A program made the translations under genes and the position numbers. A DNA stretch of 64,000 nt from assembly GCA_049840435.1 (NCBI GenBank), contig JASGKY010000042.1, positions 124,001-188,000 of the forward strand, in the 5' to 3' direction. This document shows, in pieces, positions 20,423-30,000 of this stretch; within the stretch, counting starts at the first letter, position 1, and every line of letters starts with the position of its first letter. The notes beneath the pieces are model-generated. The model did not search any database and was not told the origin of the DNA. It saw only the letters and a program-made list of their open reading frames with translations. The DNA is from JADLHS01 sp049840435 (GTDB taxonomy: Bacteria > Verrucomicrobiota > Verrucomicrobiia > Limisphaerales > JADLHS01).

Positions 20423-21940
20423 TCAGCCACAATTTTTACCAATTCGAATCTCCTGTTTTGAATTTATTGACGACATAGACGATTCGGAAAATTCGCTTGG
20501 CAACACCCCGTATTGATCACGGAAAAGAGTTCGAAAATGTTTCACATCGGAAAACCCGACCGCATACGTGATCTCTGTAACCGTCATGTTCGAATTCAAC
20601 AGCAGATGCGCCGCCCGCTTCAATCGCACCATGCGGATGAGCGCCTTGGGTCTAATATTTGTGACGGCCCCCAGTTTGCGGAATAATTGTCGGCGGCTCA
20701 CTGCGACCTTTTTGGCGAGTTGTTCCACATCAAATTCAAAATCAGATAAACATTGTTCGATGGCCGCAATGACCTGCTGTAAGAACCTCACCTCGGACTG
20801 ACTGGCCACCAAATCCCGAGGCTGCAAGACAACACTCGGGAAAGCCTGGCTGATAATTTCCGGACGCCGCGTCACCATGCCTTTGAGGTGCGCCACGAGA
20901 AGCGACACGTCAACCGGTTTGGAAAAGCATTCGTCCACCCCGGCTTCAAGGGCTTGCAGCTGGGATCGCTCGGAATGTTGGGCCCCCAGCAAAATCACCG
21001 GGATATGACTCGTCAGTAGCGTCGTCTTGAGATTACGACAAAGCTCCAAGCCATCCGTATTTGTGCCAATTGAATCCACAATGATCACATCAGGCACAGC
21101 CTCCTGTGCTTTGGCCAAAGCTTGTTCACTGCGGGCTTCAATGATCCGATAGTTTGCCGCGAGTTGCTGGCTTAGAGTGCGCCCGGACGAATCACGCGGG
21201 CTCACCAATAAAATTACTGGCAGCCTGCTCTCCAACACATCCGCGGCTTCTTCGTCTTCGGTAGACTCGACCTGCGGAGACGTTTCATCGGAGGACATAG
21301 CTGGAGCGCCTCCCGATGTATCCTGCCGCTCTCGCGTGATGCGTTGCTCCTGTCGTTGCAGCTCCAAAACCTTTTGCGTCCGGCGGGAGACCAGCAGTTC
21401 CATCTCCTCCAGCTTTAACTCGGCTTGTCGCGTCAAAAACCATTTTGCCACCAGCGTGCCGGCAAGTTGGGTGACTTCGATGCTGTCGAACGGTTTTTTG
21501 AGCACGAGCAGCTTGTCGGTTTGACCAAGACGCTGAAGCAAATCTTCCTGCGAATAGTCCGCATAGGCGGTGCAAATCACCATCTGGATGCGCGGATCAA
21601 TCCGCCAGATACGTTCAATGGTCTCAACCCCATCAATGCCCGGCATACGAATATCCACAAACGCCATTTGAAACGGGCAACTCGCGGAGAGCGAGGCTTG
21701 CACTTTTTCGACGCCCTCCAATCCTGAATTCGCATGCTCCAGCTGATAAGCAGGTGCGGTGGCGCGGATCTTAGTTTCAGCTCCATACAAGCGTTCTTCG
21801 TCGGCATCCAATTCGGCGTTATCAATTTCATCCACCAGCACCAATTTGAAATCCCGGTGAATGCTGAGATTGTCGTCGATGATTAGAATCCGCGGCGGCA
21901 GATTTTCATCGGCTAAATCGGTTGGAGGCGTGGATGGCAC
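20423..21940 (-). CDS. REC-REC-AraC response regulator
   Basis: A 505-residue transcription regulator. The first receiver domain (about 15-165) is complete: ILIIDDN, the phospho-acceptor Asp in MAFVDIRMPGIDG, and the Lys in LVLKKPFD. A coiled-coil linker (about 170-235) precedes a second receiver (about 240-360). That domain keeps an Asp in VIIVDSIGTNTDG and the Lys in CFSKPVD, but has LLVSPRDSS in place of the usual acidic pair, so it may not bind Mg normally. The C-terminal AraC-type DNA-binding domain (about 390-490) has two helix-turn-helices, with VEQLAKKVAVSRRQLFRKL and ITYAVGFSDVKHFRTLFRDQYG. It starts 14 bases after a giant sensor kinase. This is functionally equivalent to the split form of Bacteroidetes hybrid two-component regulators that switch on polysaccharide loci. 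Confidence 0.92.
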   Translation of the reverse strand: MPSTPPTDLADENLPPRILIIDDNLSIHRDFKLVLVDEIDNAELDADEERLYGAETKIRATAPAYQLEHANSGLEGVEKVQASLSASCPFQMAFVDIRMPGIDGVETIERIWRIDPRIQMVICTAYADYSQEDLLQRLGQTDKLLVLKKPFDSIEVTQLAGTLVAKWFLTRQAELKLEEMELLVSRRTQKVLELQRQEQRITRERQDTSGGAPAMSSDETSPQVESTEDEEAADVLESRLPVILLVSPRDSSGRTLSQQLAANYRIIEARSEQALAKAQEAVPDVIIVDSIGTNTDGLELCRNLKTTLLTSHIPVILLGAQHSERSQLQALEAGVDECFSKPVDVSLLVAHLKGMVTRRPEIISQAFPSVVLQPRDLVASQSEVRFLQQVIAAIEQCLSDFEFDVEQLAKKVAVSRRQLFRKLGAVTNIRPKALIRMVRLKRAAHLLLNSNMTVTEITYAVGFSDVKHFRTLFRDQYGVLPSEFSESSMSSINSKQEIRIGKNCG

Positions 21941-21954
21941 AGGCTGTTTCTTCG

Positions 21955-24900
21955 TCAGACGACTTCCATCTCTGTTTCCGGGTTGGACTTTGGATTCTCA
22001 ATCGCTCCTCGACTTGGAATTTCCAACGTAAAGACCGCTCCAGCGTCAACCCCATCACTATGAACCGTCAACGAACCGCCCATGTCCTGCGCGGCCAGAA
22101 TGCTGCCGTGCAACCCAAAGCCGTGCCCATCTTTACGCGTCGAAAAACCCTGCGTGAAAATCCGCGTCAAATTCTCCCGGGGAATTCCAACGCCGTTGTC
22201 TTTGATCTGAATGCGAATTCTTTCCGGAGTGGGCCTCGAGATCTGCACGAAAATTTGCTTCGTGCGATTGGCGCTCGCTTCGCAAGCGTGTTTTGCGTTA
22301 TCGATCAGATTGAACAGAATCTGCAATAACTTGTGCCGGTCCAGCGTCACCGGTGCGGTCTCGGCATAATCTCGCACCACCTCAACGCCATGTCGCACCA
22401 ACGCGCTATCACACATCCGCAAGGCATCCTCGACCACTTCCGCCACCGACAACGTCTCCGTGACCCCGGCGATTTTCGCGTAGTTCTGCTGCATCGCCAC
22501 GATCTCTTTGACGTGCTGAACGCTATCGTTGAGCGATTTGGTCTTCTCCAGCAAACTCGCATGCTCATCCACCAGCCGATCGCCCAGCCGCTCCAAATGC
22601 GCTGGCACGAGTTTTCCATTCTCATCCTCCGCGATGAAGCGTCCCGGGTCAGGTTGTTGTTTCAACAAAGTCGCCAGTCTGGCCACTCCCGGCATTTTAG
22701 ATTTCTGTAACGAGCTATTGAGAAATGCAGCCAACACATTGACGCTGTTCAAGACGTTGCCGACGTTGTGCAACACGTTCGTGGCTACATCAGCCATGCC
22801 CGCCAGACGCGACGCGGAGAGCAGCTGCTTGTGAACTTTTTCCACTTTAGCCTCGGCGCGTTTGCGTTCCTCGATTTCCGATTCCAGCAACCGGGTTTTC
22901 TCAGCGAGGATGGCTTCCGTGCGACGATGCTCCTCGGCTTCACGTTGCAATGATTTTGTTTCCTCGGCCAGACGCGCCTCGGTTTTCTCATGTTCGGTGA
23001 TCTCCGCTTTCAGCAGCTTGGTTTTCTCATCCACCCTCCGGTGCAACAGCCGAATCCAGACCACCGCCGCACAGAGCACCAAAGCCAGGACGCCGACCGC
23101 CGTAAGCGCTCGCTGCGGCGTCCACCACGGCGGTGATTCCAAGATCAAAAGATCCTCGGCGCTGCGCAGGAGCAATGAAAAAGTCGCCGGGCTCTTACCC
23201 AGCTCCGCATGGACGCCCGGTCCATCTGGCAGACCCCGGTAAGTTGCACACGGCTGCCAGATTCAAGCTTGGGTGCATTGCGAGGTCGCACTCGCAACGA
23301 CGCCTGGAACACACGATCGGCCGACTGAATTTGCATGACGAAATGCGTCCCCAAAATCTCCTGCCCCAGCACGCGCCCCTCCACTTGCACGACCGTTGAA
23401 TCCAGCCGCCCCAGCGACAACGCCTGCGCCGTCGTGTTGACCGGTGGTTGCGGTTTTGCCTGCCCGACCCGATTCACCAAGGCTTCCGTCAGCACGGGCG
23501 CGTAGCCGCGTGTGCTCAGAAAACCAATGACCTCGATCTCGTCACCGGGCACGAATCCATCGAACTCCTCGGCGGCCACGGCGAGATCATCGCTTTCAGG
23601 TGATTGCCAGAAAACCCAACGCGCCCCTTGCGCCACATCCGCCAACACCACATCCGTCTGCCCCATGGCCATGAGCCCGCCGGAGGCGTCTTGTAGAAAA
23701 AATTTACGCCCTTCGCGTAGCGTCAACACCCCGCGCACTTTGACCCGATGATTGAAATCAATGCCGGAGCCGACTTGATAGAGATCGTTGATCCGCTGGA
23801 CTGGCATCGAAACCACAGGTAGTGCGGGCTTCACAACCTCCACAAACTCCAGCGAGGGGACCGCCAATTGAATCCCCTGCACGATACCGCGCTCGTCGGT
23901 GGCATTAATGCACACGCCACGGATCCGCACGCTGGCATCAATCAGTTGTTTGACTCGCGCATAAGCGTGCCGAGCGAATCGTCGCCATCATCTGCCGCCC
24001 GTCGGAATCCAGCAACAAATGCGAGCCGTCGGTTGCGCGCACGACAGCGCTGACTTCGATCCACGTGGCATCCATCTGGCCACTCGCCAGCTGCCCCCAC
24101 GACGGCCGGATTGGGTCTGGCAGTTTCCCCCGCCCCAGTCGCTTGGAACTTTTTATCGCAATCACCGGCCCGCGTTGTGCGGCCCACGCCGCCTCGCCCT
24201 CGATTTCGACGAATGAACCAAACGTCTGGGCTGGGAAAATAAATCCATTGGTATCGCGCGCCTCGACTTCAATGCCTTTCACACCCTGTTGGATATAAGA
24301 GCCCAATGCTTCAATCACAACGCCCCGCGCTTTGACCTTGGGCCGCAAATCCAAGACTTCCTGACTCAGTCGCGTCACCTGCTCGATGTCTACAAACCCG
24401 GTATCGTTCGTTTGCACGGTTGTCGCAACCGCACGACGATTGTTCATTGCAAACGGTTGGCCGATGGTGGAAATCATTGCTACCGACGGCGTCCAAAGCG
24501 TGCCAAGAATTTGCTCGCCGTTTGCATCCAGCATGCCGGCACAGACACCTCGCACCCGAATCCGACTGCCGACCTCGGGCAACTCTGCATCTGAATCGCC
24601 GGACAGGATAATCACTGAAAGACTATGCTCATTGTCCGCCAGTTCGAACTGTTTGCGACTGTCCAGCCAGCTGCGGAACTGCACCGCACCTTCAACTTCC
24701 ACCCAGCGGAATTTTTCTTCAGTCGGTAGACGATCGCCCAATTCCATTTTCTGCGGCTCAGCCGTTACCTGTGTTGCATTCACCGTCAATTGGGGTTGAG
24801 CAGCCATTACACGCTGATTCACCCAATCACTTTTCCCAGTCACGGTCACTGCCTGCCCAGGAAAGAGCGATGTTGCTTCCGATGAATTTGCAACTTCGAT

Positions 24901-25611
24901 GTAACCAGAATTATCCAACAGGTAGAAGTTATTGGAATTACCCGCCTGCCCCACGAAGACGCCTTCAATTTTCAGCGCATGCCCTTCAACCGCCCGTTCG
25001 CGCAATGACAACAGTTGCGCGATGTTAGTCACCAACAAGTCGGTGTGGTCGAAGTATTGCCATTGAATCCAAGACGCGCGACTCCCGGGGTTTTCCTGCG
25101 AACGATCAAGCCATTTTGTTTCCACCCGCCCATCAAAGGCGCGCATCGGGGCTTCCACCGGTGGATTTGCTCCTTGGGCCGTTATCAGATCAGCAAACAA
25201 GGGCCGCAACGAAACTTCGGGTTCACCATTTCCCATCAGTTCAATCTCGGCGATCTGAATGGCATTCGCGGTCGCGGGCTCGCGCACGCGATCAATCTGC
25301 AACCGATAAAGGCCGAAGGCGGCGGGCCGGGCGATATCAAACACGCGCCGCTGCTGACGTTGGGAAAAGAGTTCCCCCTTGCGTTCGTCCAGCGTGATCC
25401 ACGTTTTACCCCCATCACGCGATGCCAGCAACCGCCAGTCAAACGGATCGCGCTGAGGAAAATCATTCGCCGCGGTCAACCCGTAACGACTAATGATTTT
25501 AGCGACTGGGGTGGTATTCGTCGCCGCTTGAACGACGCCAGCTACGACCAGAATCCAAACCAATGCTGAGAGAACCAGCAGGGCTTTAGGTTGGATTCGG
25601 CGGGCGGTCAC
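21955..25611 (-). CDS. Giant sensor histidine kinase with OB-fold periplasmic repeats (two frameshifts)
   Basis: A kinase of about 1218 residues recovered from three overlapping frames (25611-23938, about 23970-23145, about 23220-21955). The changes are one base each, near 23968 and 23220. Corrected reads give YARVKQLIDASVRIRGVC and PGVHAELGKSPATFSL, both natural for the family. The periplasmic part (about 30-800) has an F5/8-like start (RLLASRDGGKTW) and multiple OB-like repeats such as VKARGVVIEALG, IRVRGVC and VKVRGVLTL. A transmembrane helix (GVLALVLCAAVVWI) is followed by a long coiled coil, an unusual kinase core with His in ATNVLHNVGNVLNSV, and a HATPase domain (NLIDNAKHA, IKDNGVGI, GFGLHG). 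It lies 32 bases after a GH71/99-like gene and 14 before REC-REC-AraC, its likely partner. Confidence 0.85.
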
Positions 25612-25643
25612 ATCTGAAAGTTAGAATCGTTGACTTCGGCGCT

Positions 25644-26966
25644 TCAATACAATTCGCCGCGCCTTTCAACACTGGCGTTTCTTTGTTCCCGAACCGGCAG
25701 TTTCTGGCTCAGCGGAATTTCACTACGCAACATCTGTCCCGCCTTGCCCGTCAACCACAAGTAGTGGTCCGATGGCTGTCCTTCCGGATCGAGCAAGGCA
25801 GCACCCGGCGGCGGCTGAGTGCTGCATTTGAAAATGGCGGTCGCTTCGTCCATCTCATCGAACATCGCGACGTAGAGCATTTTTGCCCCTGATTCCACGC
25901 TGGTGCTGATCTGATTCCAGTAAAATTTCCCCTTCTGCCGCGGAATCTGGTTCAGCGGATGCACCCCGCCAAATTCCACTTTGCTCAAGTTGAACCAACT
26001 GAACCCGGGATAAACACATGGCGCATAATCCACCTTCCGCGCTGCACACCAAGCGAGATCGGCCCTGATCTGTTCGGCATACCGCGCCATCTCCAGATGA
26101 AGAAGCGGCGTATAACGTTGCACCATCCACGGCATGACCACATCGGCAGACGCAATCAGCTCATGCAGATACGGATCAGGCAAACAATCCACGCTCAACG
26201 TGCGAAAATAATTGGGCACACCCAACAGCACCGAGCAGCCGCCGTATTCGGGATCGTTCTTCAGGAAGTCCAGCAGCTTGTCCATGCCGATGTTGCGGAT
26301 GTTGTAGGGACGATCAGAAAATCCGAGCCCCCAGATGGCCACGAGCGGTTTGCCGCTGTGATAGAGATAAGTTTGGTTCGTGCCTTGCGAGGTAAGCTTG
26401 AGCTGGTCCACCAGCTCCTTCCAATCGGCAATGATGGACGAACAATCCTCACCCTTCGCTGCCAGCCCGGACAAATCATACATCACTGCGATGGCACGAT
26501 TGTATTTCTTCGAGGCCTCTAAAGAATGCTCCAATACCACCCGGCTTTTGCGTCGCGAATTCTCGTTCCGTGTCCCACCAAAGAAGCGCTGGACGAACAC
26601 GCCGTCGATTCCATACTCCTTCATCCAACGGAAATGCACATCCACCGTGCTGGCATCCCAAGAACTGAAGACACGTGCTTCCCCACCATCCGGCAGTTTG
26701 AAGGCTGTCGGGTAAGTATTGGGATACTCAGAGACGTCCGGCCAGATGTCGATGTGCAGGTTGGTTGGGTCAAATTTCCCTTTGATCCCGTAATGCACCC
26801 AGCCTTCGTTCGCGCCATCGCCAGCCGCGCGAAACCAGCCTTGATAACCGCACATCACCCGGCCTTGATACGACGGAAAGGCCGAACCCGGGCTGTGCTT
26901 GTTGGCAGCCATCGCGCTCAGGCTCAGGCTCGTCAGTAAAAGAATAACTGTCTTAGTGATGTTCAT
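25644..26966 (-). CDS. Secreted GH71/GH99-like glycoside hydrolase
   Basis: A 440-residue protein with a signal peptide (VILLLTSLSLSAMA). The mature chain opens with YQGRVMCGYQGWF, then HIDIWPDVSEY, VHFRWMKEYGIDGVFVQRF and VMYDLSGL, with a late MLYVAMFDEMDEATAIF. This pattern is that of the GH71/GH99-like clan of (beta/alpha)8 proteins found in Bacteroidetes and Verrucomicrobia; GH99 enzymes act on alpha-mannans. The clan assignment is from remembered motifs. Which acidic residues are catalytic cannot be settled here, and some clan members may act on other glycans. It precedes a giant sensor kinase by 32 bases and follows the pectate-lyase-type gene by 124 bases containing a hairpin, so it may belong to one transcription unit with both. 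Confidence 0.7.
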   Translation of the reverse strand: MNITKTVILLLTSLSLSAMAANKHSPGSAFPSYQGRVMCGYQGWFRAAGDGANEGWVHYGIKGKFDPTNLHIDIWPDVSEYPNTYPTAFKLPDGGEARVFSSWDASTVDVHFRWMKEYGIDGVFVQRFFGGTRNENSRRKSRVVLEHSLEASKKYNRAIAVMYDLSGLAAKGEDCSSIIADWKELVDQLKLTSQGTNQTYLYHSGKPLVAIWGLGFSDRPYNIRNIGMDKLLDFLKNDPEYGGCSVLLGVPNYFRTLSVDCLPDPYLHELIASADVVMPWMVQRYTPLLHLEMARYAEQIRADLAWCAARKVDYAPCVYPGFSWFNLSKVEFGGVHPLNQIPRQKGKFYWNQISTSVESGAKMLYVAMFDEMDEATAIFKCSTQPPPGAALLDPEGQPSDHYLWLTGKAGQMLRSEIPLSQKLPVREQRNASVERRGELY

Positions 26967-27037
26967 ATGTCGTCGCTCCCAGTGGGAAATTTGTTAACGC
27001 TTTGGTGGGAATTTTACTTGAAGCTTTCGCCGCGTCG

Positions 27038-27055
27038 CTCCCCGTTTCCGGGGAG
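27038..27055 (-). promoter_or_regulatory. Intercistronic hairpin with GAAA tetraloop
   Basis: A perfect 7-bp GC-rich stem (27038-27044 with 27049-27055). On the transcribed minus strand the loop is GAAA, a GNRA tetraloop. It lies 35 bases after the pectate-lyase-type gene stop and before the GH71/99-like gene. There is no T-run behind it, so it may be a processing or stability element, or an incomplete terminator. Confidence 0.5.
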
Positions 27056-27090
27056 TAATGCTTTTGCGCTGGTTATCTCGAAAACAACGG

Positions 27091-30000
27091 TCACTTCTGC
27101 CTGAGTTGATAGAAGCGCTGTGGTGAATTCGTCGTCGTCTCGGTCACAAAGCAGCGGTTGCTCGCGTAATACGGCTCGGCGCTGACCGGTATCCACACCG
27201 CTGGTGGCGTCAGGTCGGGGGTCGAATACAAGTTGAACGCGCCCATGTTGTTCGACCAGACCAGCGAGATGCTCCCGGCGGCGCCAAACGCCGCACCCAC
27301 ATTCAATATTGGTGGGGTCGCCTCGAACGGCGTCTGGGTCACAAGATTGTTGATGCCGAAATTGCCCCACGCCATGACGGGATTATTCGGGTTTGCACGC
27401 GTGAAGTTGATACCCGTCCAGGCATAGCAACCGATGATCTCGGAAATTTTTCCGGGCTCGCCGGGGTTCGCCGAATTGAACGGCACGGTGTAAAACGACG
27501 CCGTGTTGCCTTCAAAGCCGCAGTTGATCAGATGCAATGTGCCGCCGTCCACGCGACTGCCAGAACTGCTGAGGTATCCCATATGCGCGAGTTCAAATCC
27601 AATATCTCCGCCCTGAATGACATAGTCCCAGACGCGCGGCCCCCAGAGCGGCGCGTTGAAGAAGCGCACTTTTCCTTTGAACGAAGGCGTGCTGATGACG
27701 CCGTAACCCGTCAGGTCAGTAAAATTGGCCAGCGTAACCATCCATTCTGGGTTCACAATGTCAATGGAACATTCCGCCGCCGCCTCGAACCGGAAACACT
27801 CCACGGCATCATCAATCATCGTGAGGATGCTCGTGGCCCACGGACCGCGATCATTCTGCGAGATGCAGCGCATGAAAGTGTTGCACATGTATACAAAATC
27901 CTTCACCAGCAGCTCACGGCAATCACCCAGGAGAAACCATTCGGAGTTGTGTTCGGAGAAATCCTTGATCGCCGGTTGCCAGCCGGAACTCGAACTCGCC
28001 TGGCTGGCGGAAAGCGTGTTGTCCACCCAATACGAGAGATTGGCCATGCTCTTGACCACTGAACCGCTCGATCCGTTCCCGATGACATACGCATAACGTA
28101 ACGCCCATCCGTCCACTTCGTAGAAGAGATGGTTCGTGCAAGTATAGGTATTCAAGTCCACATACCAATACGCGTTCGGACAAAGAATCCCCGACGCATA
28201 GACATTCGGACCGCGACCTTGGATCGTCGGCGGATAGGCCGTGCAGTTGGTGTTCTGCAATTCGTAGGTGATGCTCAAACCAACGACGCCTGCGTTGGGT
28301 TGCAGCACGATGGCTGGCGGACCATTCGTGCTGCCCGCGCCGCCGTACGGTTGCAGCACCGTGACCTTGACGTTGCCATCATACAACGGTGCGCCGTGTC
28401 GCGACGGGAATGAACCACGTAATTCCACGCCGCCGGGAATGGTCAGCGTATCGGTGGTTTTATATTTTCCCGCCGGCAGATAAACGATGCCGCCACCATT
28501 CGCCGCCGCTGCATTCAACGCGCTTTGAATCGCGCTCGTGTCGTCCGCCACCCCATTGCCAACCGCACTCCACGGCGAGGCCGCAGCGATGAACAAATCC
28601 AGCTTTGCCGGACGGCGCGTCAGCCAATCCGCCTTGATGTCCGCCCAGTCCACCATCGGCAACGGACTCGTGGTCGCCCGCCGGCCATCAATCACCAGTC
28701 GTCGCGCATTGGCCGTATTGGTGATCTTTCGCGTCGGAGTAAAACTGCATCCCGTGAACGCCGCATAAATCGCCCCCGAAGCCATCGCACAATGATTGCT
28801 GTTGGCGGCCACGGTAAAATCCGAGTTCACAAAGTTGACGATGCCTCCGTCCACCTTGACCGTGCCCGACACCGTGCAGTTCTGGAATTGCATCGTTGAA
28901 GACGAACCACCGTTTTGCCGGATCGCCGTGCCGCTTTGTCCGATAAATTCGACCGTATGAAAATAGGCTGAAGCATCATTGGACACGCCTCGATCCACGG
29001 CGATGTCTCCCGCCAATGTGCAGCGCGTGAACTCCATCCCGGTGTTGCCACCGCCCGCCGCATCCAGATACGCCGTTGCGCAGTTGGTGATGATTGCATC
29101 ATAAAACGACGCTGCCGGCGCACCGTTCACTCCCAGCAAACCATAAACGCCCACCTTGTAGCCGCTGATGAAAATATTCATGCACGCCTCGCCGTCCGCA
29201 CGATACAACCGCTCGGCGACACCATTCGCGCGCATCCACGTGGCATGAGGACCATTCGTCGCCGGCGCGCCGGGAAGTTGCGATGCTGTCCAGAAATCCG
29301 GGGCAAAACGCACATGTTCCTGCTGGCTGATGTCATATTCCTCGTCCACTTGGATGCCCGTGTAGAGCGGTGAACCGAACACGCTGGAGATGACATGCTT
29401 TGCCGCCGAGTAAGCAAGGATGCCCTGATAGGAATTGATCAGCGCCACGTGCTGCACGACCACGTCGCTATTGATCGAAATCGTGAACGGGTACGGTGTG
29501 ATATTGACCGGATCTTGGGCTGGATACCAGATAGAAACGCCCTTTAATGCGCCGCGATTGATCGTGAGGAACGGCGTGCCATTGCTCTGGCCGGCGCCGG
29601 CAAACACCTTGAACAACGTGCCGACTACGCCATTCGTGCTGGCCGACCAATCCGCCCAATCGCCTTGCAGCGTCACGCCAGGCGGAATAGTCAGGTTATT
29701 GGAAAACGCATAACTGCCCGCCGGCACATACACCACACCGCCACCTACGCCGCCGGAATTATAGACCGCGTTCATCGCATTCTGGAACGCCACCGTGTCG
29801 TCTGTCACGCCATCGCCCGCTGCGCCGTATTGTTGAGGGGTCGCCAACGCCACCACAATTTCATTGGTGTTGTGCGGTGGAACAAAAACGGTCGGTCCGG
29901 AAAAGTAAATGATCGAGACCTGTCGACTGATCGGATCGTCAATGATCCCCACGCCCGGCGGAATGTTACCGGGAATGAATCGCCCTGAGCCACTGCGCGC

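Noticed and set aside
23145..23930. Separate small protein between two kinase fragments
   Set aside because: It is the middle part of the giant sensor kinase. Single-base corrections on both sides join it with the parts before and after.
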